The notes under the pieces were generated by a model, which was given only the letters and a program-made list of their open reading frames with translations, ran no database searches and was not told the DNA's origin. Made by a program: the position numbers and the translations under genes. From Ignavibacteriota bacterium (GTDB lineage Bacteria > Bacteroidota > Ignavibacteria > Palsa-1295): a stretch of 64,000 bases of DNA. This document shows positions 53,698 through 61,115 of this stretch, piece by piece. The stretch spans positions 1 through 64,000 of the forward strand of contig PLYO01000034.1 of assembly GCA_003151825.1 (NCBI GenBank). The letters run 5' to 3'. How positions within the stretch are numbered: the first letter of the stretch is position 1; each line of letters starts with the position of its first letter.

Positions 53698-55023
53698 ATG
53701 TCCGACCAAAAAATGAAACCCAAGAACCCGAACACCAGCGATTCGGGAGACCGCCCGCTCTATTGCACCTTTTGCGGCCGATCCGCCGAGGAGGTGCTGA
53801 CGCTCATCTCCGCGCCCTTTGGCAACGCGCTTATTTGCGATATTTGCACCTCCGGCCACGTCGATCTGCTTCGAGCGCACTTGCCGCAATTCGCGACGAA
53901 GAAAAACCTTCGCGTCTCCGGCGCAAACATCCGGCCGGAACTTTCCACGTTTACGCCCCGCTCGATCGAGCGAGCGCTTGGAGAGCACGTCATCGAGCAG
54001 GACCGCGCCAAGCGCATTCTTGCAGTCTCTGTCTATAATCACTATAAGCGGTTGGATGCCGAGACGCTCATTGGCGTCGAAGGATTCGAGGATACCGAAA
54101 TCGAAAAATCGAATATCCTCCTGCTCGGCCCGACGGGAACCGGAAAAACCCTGCTCGCAAAAACGCTTGCGAGAATTTTGGATGTCCCCTTTTCCATTGC
54201 CGACGCAACGACGCTCACCGAGGCGGGATATGTTGGGGACGATGTGGAATCCATCCTCAGCGCGCTCTTGCAATCTGCGGATTTCGATGTGGCGCGCGCG
54301 GAGCGTGGAATTGTATATTTGGATGAAGTGGATAAAATTGCTCGCAAATCGGATTCCGCTTCGATTACGCGCGATGTTTCCGGCGAAGGAGTGCAGCAAG
54401 GGCTGCTGAAATTGCTCGAAGGAACCATTGCCGGTGTGCCGCCAAAAGGCGGACGTAAGCATCCGGAGCAGCCGCTCATTCACGTCAATACGAAGCACAT
54501 TCTTTTCATCGCCGGTGGCGCGTTCGAAGGATTGGACAAGATACTTTTGAAGCGCCTGCATCAAAGCCCGATCGGATTTGGCGCAAAGATTCCCTCGCGT
54601 GTAGATGAAAAGGCGGTCGATCTATTCCAATTTGTCGAGCCGGAAGATTTGCTGAAATATGGATTCATTCCCGAACTCATCGGTCGCCTTCCGGTGATCG
54701 CGCCGCTGAATGGACTATCGAAGGAGGCGCTTTATCGCGTGCTGACAGAGCCAAAAAACGCGCTCGTCAAGCAATATCGAAAACTTTTTGCGATGGAGGG
54801 CGTCGATCTTGAATTCGAGCGCGCCGCGCTCGACATGATCATCGAAAAGGCAATTCTTCGCGGCTCCGGCGCGCGTTCGCTCCGCTCGATCATGGAGGAA
54901 ACGCTGATGAGCACTATGTTCCATCTTCCCGAGATGGAGCGCGCCGAGAAAGTCGTCATCACCCGCGAAGCCGTGCTGGGCGGCGAGCCGATGGTGATTA
55001 ATGCGGAACGGATGGCGGCGTAA
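53698..55023 (+). CDS. clpX: ATP-dependent Clp protease ATP-binding subunit ClpX
   Basis: The 441-residue product. Zinc-binding domain with C23, C26, C47, C50; Walker A GPTGTGKT (144-151); [14 protein letters not shown] pore loop; Walker [21 protein letters not shown], which contains the IGF loop for docking ClpP; and sensor motif [13 protein letters not shown]. It unfolds proteins for ClpP. clpP is not adjacent here. Confidence 0.95.
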   Translation: MSDQKMKPKNPNTSDSGDRPLYCTFCGRSAEEVLTLISAPFGNALICDICTSGHVDLLRAHLPQFATKKNLRVSGANIRPELSTFTPRSIERALGEHVIEQDRAKRILAVSVYNHYKRLDAETLIGVEGFEDTEIEKSNILLLGPTGTGKTLLAKTLARILDVPFSIADATTLTEAGYVGDDVESILSALLQSADFDVARAERGIVYLDEVDKIARKSDSASITRDVSGEGVQQGLLKLLEGTIAGVPPKGGRKHPEQPLIHVNTKHILFIAGGAFEGLDKILLKRLHQSPIGFGAKIPSRVDEKAVDLFQFVEPEDLLKYGFIPELIGRLPVIAPLNGLSKEALYRVLTEPKNALVKQYRKLFAMEGVDLEFERAALDMIIEKAILRGSGARSLRSIMEETLMSTMFHLPEMERAEKVVITREAVLGGEPMVINAERMAA

Positions 55024-55040
55024 TAAGCAGCAATTTGTAT

Positions 55041-55646
55041 ATGAATGTGAACGAACAACTAAAAATCCAAATCATCATCGGAAGCACACGGCAAAATCGG
55101 TTTAGCGAGAAACCCGCGAACTATATTTTCGAGGAGCTGAAGAAGAAAGAAAACATCCAAGCCGAACTCATTGATTTGCGCGATTGGCCGCTGCCGTTTT
55201 ACGACGATCCGATTTCGGTAGGAGCAAATAAGGGAATTTATTCGAATCCGCTTGGGAAACAATGGGCGAATAAGATCGGTGAGGGGGATGGATACATTAT
55301 GGTCACGCCGGAGTATAATCACGGCTATTCCGCCGTTCTCAAGAACGCGCTCGATTGGGTCTATGCCGAGTGGAATAAAAAGCCGGTCGGGTTTGTCAGC
55401 TATGGCAATGCCTTCGGCGCGCGGGCCATCGAGCAATTGCGGCAAGTGGTGGTCGAACTTAAAATGGTCCCGATGTTTAATTCCATCCATATTCCAATCG
55501 ACGTGTATATGGCGCTCCGCGAAGAAAAACTTCCAATTAATCCCGATGTGTTTAAGCCTCTTCGCGAAGGCCGGCGCGGCGATGTCATCGAGCGCTTCTT
55601 CGTCGAACTCCTCGACTATGCAAAGTTGCTCAAAGCCGCAAGATAA
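55041..55646 (+). CDS. NAD(P)H-dependent FMN reductase
   Basis: 201 residues from ATG at 55041 (a TTG 6 bp earlier is less likely). IIIGSTRQNRFSEK binds the FMN phosphate; VTPEYNHGYSAVLKNALDWVYAEW and the GYSAVLKN helix are typical of NADPH-dependent FMN reductases (flavodoxin-like fold). Start lies 17 bp after clpX. Confidence 0.93.
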   Translation: MNVNEQLKIQIIIGSTRQNRFSEKPANYIFEELKKKENIQAELIDLRDWPLPFYDDPISVGANKGIYSNPLGKQWANKIGEGDGYIMVTPEYNHGYSAVLKNALDWVYAEWNKKPVGFVSYGNAFGARAIEQLRQVVVELKMVPMFNSIHIPIDVYMALREEKLPINPDVFKPLREGRRGDVIERFFVELLDYAKLLKAAR

Positions 55647-55747
55647 TAGCAACCATTTCCCTTTACCCCTTACCCGAAACCCACAGGCAACGCTCGGTGT
55701 TGTCGCGCTTCCAGTGATCGTGAACGATCAATCGTGGGCGATCAAAT

Positions 55748-55819
55748 TGCCTCGTGGCCTAATGGTATGGCGACTGCCTCTGGAGCAGAAGGTTCCAGGT
55801 TCGAGTCCTGGCGAGGCAG
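55748..55819 (+). tRNA. tRNA-Gln (anticodon CTG)
   Basis: A 72-nt cloverleaf. Acceptor TGCCTCG pairs with CGAGGCA; anticodon loop CTCTGGA gives anticodon CTG; T arm CCAGG-TTCGAGT-CCTGG. There is an A-A pair at the top of the anticodon stem. CCA is not encoded. A remnant of a NACHT-TPR gene abuts its 3' end. Confidence 0.94.
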
Positions 55820-56113
55820 CTAAGACAATGAAGCTGTGATGATTTCGGGCTTTTTTGAAGAAATAATCAAACTATTGAGCTTATGCGGAATATCACTGCC
55901 TATCGGCTTATCTTCCCCCAAACGAGCGAGCATTTCATCTTTTGCGGCCATAACCGACTCTAAGCCTGCTGATGTAATTACTTCATCCACGATGTTTTGT
56001 GCGCTATCGATTTTCGATTGTTCGAGTAATACTTCGGCAAGCGCAAGTGCGATGAAAATGGTATCGCGATGCTCCGGGACATCTGATGGATCCAAAAAGA
56101 AGGTGGGGGCCAC
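55820..56113 (-). pseudogene. C-terminal remnant of a second NACHT-TPR protein
   Basis: The frame contains EHRDTIFIALALAEVLLEQ and SAQNIVDEVITSAGLESV. These match the C-terminus of the intact NACHT-TPR protein at 57618-61016 (HHDTIFVALELAEVLLELSK; SAQSIVADTLISVGAV). The rest of the TPRs, the NACHT and the DUF4062 parts are missing. The frame ends in TAG at the base after tRNA-Gln, followed on the other side by an unrelated lipoprotein gene. Confidence 0.8.
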
Positions 56114-56147
56114 CGGTCAAATCCGATGGCCCCACCCATTGCATAAC

Positions 56148-56969
56148 CTAATTGACCACGACGGTATCAATCACCATCGAGCCAACGTTTCCGACCTGCT
56201 GAATATGATCGAATGTGGAAGCTCCTCCAGTTATGGTTTCGGTTATCTGGATCATCGTTGCGACGTATGTATATCCGTGAGGCGTCGTCACACTGTCAAC
56301 GCCCGTACCGCAAATCACCTGCCACGAGCAAGTCCCACCCCCGATCAGGAAGGTTGTCTGATCAGATGCACCAGTCATCACCAAAGAAGTAGGGTTCAAC
56401 GACGACTTGTGGTGTGTCAGGGAGTATGGCGTGCTGCGGATTTCAATAGCGTTATTACTCGAGCCTAATGGGGTTTCGGTAGTTACCAGAGTAGAACCGT
56501 TATAGACAGTAAGCGTGTATTGAGTGTCCGTTTGGCCGGTGAAAACCGGCTTAACCCAGAAGGTATTACTATCCGTACTGCTGAACCGAAGGGAACTCGT
56601 TGTAGTCGGACCTACAATGCCATTGGAAGTGGCATTGAAGAGAAGGCTATCGCTGCCAGCCTCTGGCCAGCTTACATCGTAAACCTCATCCCATGAAGTG
56701 TTAGACGAGGCGTCGGTACTGACACCATCGGACATCGTGTTCATGCCTGTAACGTCAAGGCCGCCATTCTTACCTAATGACAGCGTTGCACCGCCAAGAC
56801 TCGAATAACTTAGGCCATCGAAGGTTTCGGTATTGAGTGGAAGATTTCCTCCCGATTGGCTTTGAGTTGTCTGATCCTGCTTGCAAGCCGCGAAAAATAT
56901 CGCGGCTCCGGAAATAAGACACAAGGAGTGAAGCGCCATGCGCTTCGAAATTGAATTGATTTTTCTCAT
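56148..56969 (-). CDS. Hypothetical lipoprotein
   Basis: 273 residues from MRKINSISKRM (56969); the frame is open to 57053. Lipobox IFFAAC (Cys29). Beta-rich, Thr/Ser-rich body with no recognised family; two Cys in TCSWQVICG may form a disulfide. The start choice places a standard signal peptide at the N-terminus. Confidence 0.75.
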   Translation of the reverse strand: MRKINSISKRMALHSLCLISGAAIFFAACKQDQTTQSQSGGNLPLNTETFDGLSYSSLGGATLSLGKNGGLDVTGMNTMSDGVSTDASSNTSWDEVYDVSWPEAGSDSLLFNATSNGIVGPTTTSSLRFSSTDSNTFWVKPVFTGQTDTQYTLTVYNGSTLVTTETPLGSSNNAIEIRSTPYSLTHHKSSLNPTSLVMTGASDQTTFLIGGGTCSWQVICGTGVDSVTTPHGYTYVATMIQITETITGGASTFDHIQQVGNVGSMVIDTVVVN

Positions 56970-57255
56970 TGTCGTGTGTTGATTTTGAAAATGTTCGATC
57001 TCCTTGCCGAGGTCGAAACTGTATAAATGGCAAACAAGGACGGAAGTCGGCAAGCCTTACCGTCTCTCCTTTTTGTTAATACAAAAATACGACGCGGGCA
57101 TATAGCAAAGCTATAGTCAGAACCTCTCTTTTTATCTACACTTTATCTATTGCAGGGATTTATTTGTCTTACTTAAAGGGAGGGACATACAAGGAACTAC
57201 GTCTTTTGATTGGTGTTTCAGAATACTCGTAAATAGTTTTTTTGCTTTTAAGCCG

Positions 57256-57567
57256 ATGTCATCGGTCAACGAAGGTCACGATGGATGGTTAGATTATGAG
57301 GAACGCCTTTTGCGTTTGTATCCTCATTTTCTTGGCAATCTTGCCAGAAAACATCCACACCTCAGAGTGACCGAAAGAAGGTTGTGCGCGATGACCCTGC
57401 TCGATTTGAATGTAAAAGAGATAGCTGTCGCATTTGGGGTTATTCCACAAATTATCTATTCCGCTCGCTCGAAGCTATGACCGAAATTAGATCTAAATGG
57501 AATCGAAGAATTACTCCCATATTTGCATGATCTCGCGGAAAAAGATTTAGTGAGAGAAGTATCTTAA
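57256..57567 (+). pseudogene. LuxR-like HTH output domain with an in-frame TGA
   Basis: The open frame of 74 codons ends at TGA (57478-57480), but the same frame continues for 28 more codons to TAA at 57567. Together they match the DNA-binding end of Bacteroidota TPR-coiled-coil-HTH regulators: FLGNLARKHPHLRVTERRLCA, VKEIAVAFGV, SARSKL-stop-PKLDLNG, then EELLPYLHDLAEKD. The TGA is where an Arg (CGA) is expected in R-x-R-L-R-x-K-L. The sensory N-terminal domains are missing. Either a decayed fragment or a gene with a recent nonsense change. Confidence 0.6.
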
Positions 57568-57617
57568 TCTCACAAACTCGTTTGCCGATTCTTTTTGAAG
57601 GCTTTTCGGGAAGTATT

Positions 57618-60600
57618 TTAAAGTCGCTTGGCCAAGTTCTCATACTTTTGCTTTAGGTCATCTGGAATGGCATCCACTGCCCCCACTGATATTAGTGTGT
57701 CAGCTACAATGCTTTGGGCACTTTCTGCTTTCGACAGTTCAAGCAACACTTCGGCAAGCTCAAGGGCCACAAAAATAGTGTCATGATGTTTGGGACCGAG
57801 GCATTCTTTTCTCGCGGCGTACGAACGGTTCAGAAAATCTTCCGCAGAGGCGAGATTGCCCTGGATTCGCATAAACCGTCCATAGCCTTCGAGCGTGCGT
57901 GAGGTATCCACATGCAAGGGACCGATCGTTGCCAGCCGAATCCTGAGCGCTTGAGCGTAGCACTCTTCAGCTTCCTCATACTTCTCTTGTCTTCTTAGAA
58001 GATTGGCCAGATTGTTATAGCATGCTGCTGTTTCCGGATGATTCTCACCCAATGCCTTGCGCCAGATGGCGAGCGCTCGGCGGTAGGGTTCTTCCGCCAA
58101 GTCGTACTTGCCCTGTCGAAAAAGCATGACGGCATAATTAATTAAGCCTCTGGCTGTTTCTGTATGTTCCGGTCCGTACGCCACTTCGTCGATAGCAAGG
58201 CTTCTCAGAAAAAGTGGCTCCGCTTTTTCCCAGTTGCCATTTTGCGAATGCAGGGAAGCAAGGTTGTTGAGGAGCATTCCAAGATCGTGATGATTTTTGC
58301 CAAGCCTGTTCTCAATTATTGCGACAGCCCTTTCCGATATCTGCTCTGCTTCTTTGTAATCATCGTCAGCTACTGAAACGATCTCGACTTGTGGGCTTAC
58401 TTGTGTTCGGAGACCCTTTATCCTTAGAAACTGCACAAATTCGTTCAAGTAATAAGCTATGTCAAGGCTTTCTGGACCGAGAGAGGCTTCCACGCTATTT
58501 ATGACAGCTCGGTAGAGCGATTCAGCCTCCGCGAACTTGCCTTGACGCCACATAATATCCGCAAGCCATCTCATTTCGTTCTGAGTGGTGAAATGTGCCG
58601 TGCCAAATCGTTCCGTAGCAGCTTTCAATGTGACTTGAGAAATTCTTTCGGCGTCGGCGTATTTGCCTTGATCCTTAAGAAGCCGAGCATATTCATTCCT
58701 AATGTTAATATGACGCACATCGAAGCTACGGGACGGCGAAAGATCATTCCCAATGTTTGTCTCCATGTTCGCATGATTGGAAACCGAATAGTCACCGAGA
58801 AGCCTCAGCGCTTTTTCAAGTACTTCGGCCGCATTTTTTAGATCGCCCTTATCGAGATACCCTTTACCAAGTTCATTGCAAATATCGATTATAAAAGAGA
58901 AAGCTGCTGGATCACGGAATTGCAGGTCATCAATCTCGCCAACTTGTCTTTCAAGAAGCGCGAGCGCTTGTGCTTCGTTCGAGATTGCGCCTTCGAACCA
59001 ACCTGCGTTGCGGAAAAACAGCCCGAGAGCATATCTAATTTTACACTCATTCGAAGCATCGAGATTTTCGGGGTGGTGAGCAAGGGACGATTCATACTCA
59101 CTTACCACATCGATGTTCCAATGTTTCTTCCCGGCGTTTGGGCCGGCGACAGAAGCCTCGCGTTTTTCCAATGCGTTCCAATAAGCCAGAAGATCGTAGG
59201 AACGAGAACCTTCGGTCAAATAAGGCAAGAGGCTGATGTCGAGAAGCGCCTCCTTGAGCAAATGCCATCGCTCAGCCTTGCTTAAAAGCCAGGGCAGCGA
59301 CACGGCCTTGATCGAGGAGGGTTCCGTGGTCTGAAAATACTCTGCCACCTGCATCCATGCTTCCTCTTTTTTCAGCGACTGATCGAGATAGCGTAACTCG
59401 ACTGCCTGACGCAGGTGATCGTGGAAAAAACTGAGGCGGCCTTTCACGCGGATCAAGTGAAAATCGAACGCATGAAGCAGCAAGGAAAGCGCCGCTCTGT
59501 CGAGATCGCTCGATTCGATGATTTCGGACTCCGAGAGTCCGTGTGGCGCGGCCCAAATTCGCGTAAGCAGCGTCTCGACCTCCGAGGCGCCATAATCGAA
59601 TTCAATCCGCTCCAAGATGCGTCCGAAGAGATCTGGAATATCGGACGATTCGAGATAATGAGCGATGTGGTGATCAAGCTCTTCATGCTTGCCTTGAAGT
59701 CGCAGCTCTTCGAGCAGCGTTCGCAGAAAAAGTGGACTTGCGGACTTCTTGCTCCTGACGATTTTCTCTTCCTGCTTCCGGTCTAACTTTTTTTGGTATC
59801 CGGCAAGGAACGTACGCAACACTCTTCGGCGCTCCGGGAGCGAGATTGGCAGCACGGCAATTTCTGGCAATGGGAGATCCAGCAAACGTCCTCGATCGCG
59901 AAGACGGTCGAGCGCCTCGCTTTGGGTCGAAGAAATGACCCATCGGATATTGCTCTGCACATGCTCCGGCAGCCAGCCAAGGAAGCGGCCATCGGTATTT
60001 AGCTGGTTGATCGCATCGACAAGAATCAGCATCCGTTCTCCGGCAATGCGCCCGAGCCAGGAAGGAAACGCCTGCTCAAGCTCGGCAGCGGACTGGGGAA
60101 CCGCATCTCCCGTGTGTGTCCGCTCTTTTATCTCTTCGACAATCCGGCGCATGAGCGTATCGGGATCGGTGCTTGCCGAAGTTACGCCAATGTAATGCTC
60201 GACAATGAAGAGATTCGGGTCTCGCTGCCTCAAACTTTCAGCCCAATACGCGAGAAGCGAACTTTTACCTGCGCCGGATTCACCCGTAATAACAATGACA
60301 GGCTCCAGCTTCTCGATATGCTCGTTGAGTGAATCTATGACCGAGGGATTCGCGACGTACCCTTTTCGCCTCGACTGAGCAAAAGCTGCATGGCCGGCGC
60401 GCTCTTCTTCTAACCACGACACTTTATCCGCAGAAGGCCAATAATTTTCGATCAGGAAAAAAAGGTCCTTCTCGATCAGGGACGCAAGTTCCGAAGGGGT
60501 GCTGAACGCGGGAATTTCACCCAAACGCATGGAGACTTCTTGCTTCAGCCGGGTGACTCGTTCGTCTTCCGGCGGCGCATCGGGCAACGAGCGAAAATAG

Positions 60601-61016
60601 ACCATCGGCTTTGCTGGCAAGGAAGCATGGTTCAGAAATCCATGACGAAACTCCATCTCGGTCATGCTCTGACCGGAGGCAACAGCATCTTCGAGCCAGG
60701 GATGCGCCTTGCGAAGCTCCTCGTTTTTTTCCAACTCCTCCATCGGAGGCACCCAGCCGTATCGCTCTCCAAGTAAGCCGACAAAAAATGGCCGGCATTC
60801 GTCGATCTCCTCTAAGCATGTTCCGATAATTCGGCCTTTTTCGGAATCCTCTTGATTCAGGCCCCAGCGCAAGTCGATCTCGGTGAACTCCACGCCACGA
60901 TCCCGGCACATCCGGCGCAAGGCCGGGAAAACTTTCTTGGCTAAGAAATCCCGCTCGTTCTGAAAATCAATGAACGTGGAGGAGAGGAATAATCGGAGTT
61001 CGTTCGAAGCAGGCAT
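57618..61016 (-). CDS. DUF4062 - NACHT - TPR protein (STAND NTPase)
   Basis: The 1132-residue product. N-terminal DUF4062 (1-110, ELRLFLSSTFIDFQNERDFL; GERYGWVPP). NTPase with Walker A GESGAGKSS (245-253) and Walker B MLILVDAINQLN (about 335), then a helical/winged-helix segment (about 440-590). TPRs with kinesin-light-chain-like pattern (about 690-1100; GNWEKAEPLFLRSLAI, ALGENHPETAACYNNLANL). The plan resembles eukaryotic nephrocystin-3 and TEP1, and bacterial STAND proteins, some of which (Avs) sense phage. Defence is inference; no nuclease or other effector is fused. A C-terminal remnant of a paralogue lies 1.5 kb away. Confidence 0.88.
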   Translation of the reverse strand: MPASNELRLFLSSTFIDFQNERDFLAKKVFPALRRMCRDRGVEFTEIDLRWGLNQEDSEKGRIIGTCLEEIDECRPFFVGLLGERYGWVPPMEELEKNEELRKAHPWLEDAVASGQSMTEMEFRHGFLNHASLPAKPMVYFRSLPDAPPEDERVTRLKQEVSMRLGEIPAFSTPSELASLIEKDLFFLIENYWPSADKVSWLEEERAGHAAFAQSRRKGYVANPSVIDSLNEHIEKLEPVIVITGESGAGKSSLLAYWAESLRQRDPNLFIVEHYIGVTSASTDPDTLMRRIVEEIKERTHTGDAVPQSAAELEQAFPSWLGRIAGERMLILVDAINQLNTDGRFLGWLPEHVQSNIRWVISSTQSEALDRLRDRGRLLDLPLPEIAVLPISLPERRRVLRTFLAGYQKKLDRKQEEKIVRSKKSASPLFLRTLLEELRLQGKHEELDHHIAHYLESSDIPDLFGRILERIEFDYGASEVETLLTRIWAAPHGLSESEIIESSDLDRAALSLLLHAFDFHLIRVKGRLSFFHDHLRQAVELRYLDQSLKKEEAWMQVAEYFQTTEPSSIKAVSLPWLLSKAERWHLLKEALLDISLLPYLTEGSRSYDLLAYWNALEKREASVAGPNAGKKHWNIDVVSEYESSLAHHPENLDASNECKIRYALGLFFRNAGWFEGAISNEAQALALLERQVGEIDDLQFRDPAAFSFIIDICNELGKGYLDKGDLKNAAEVLEKALRLLGDYSVSNHANMETNIGNDLSPSRSFDVRHINIRNEYARLLKDQGKYADAERISQVTLKAATERFGTAHFTTQNEMRWLADIMWRQGKFAEAESLYRAVINSVEASLGPESLDIAYYLNEFVQFLRIKGLRTQVSPQVEIVSVADDDYKEAEQISERAVAIIENRLGKNHHDLGMLLNNLASLHSQNGNWEKAEPLFLRSLAIDEVAYGPEHTETARGLINYAVMLFRQGKYDLAEEPYRRALAIWRKALGENHPETAACYNNLANLLRRQEKYEEAEECYAQALRIRLATIGPLHVDTSRTLEGYGRFMRIQGNLASAEDFLNRSYAARKECLGPKHHDTIFVALELAEVLLELSKAESAQSIVADTLISVGAVDAIPDDLKQKYENLAKRL

Positions 61017-61115
61017 ATCGTAATATCATCCGGCCCGCGCAGGGCACCGGTTAGGGTACTACCATGCGCGGGCCGGAAACATTCACATTTATTCCGCAAA
61101 CCATCCTTCGGGCGA

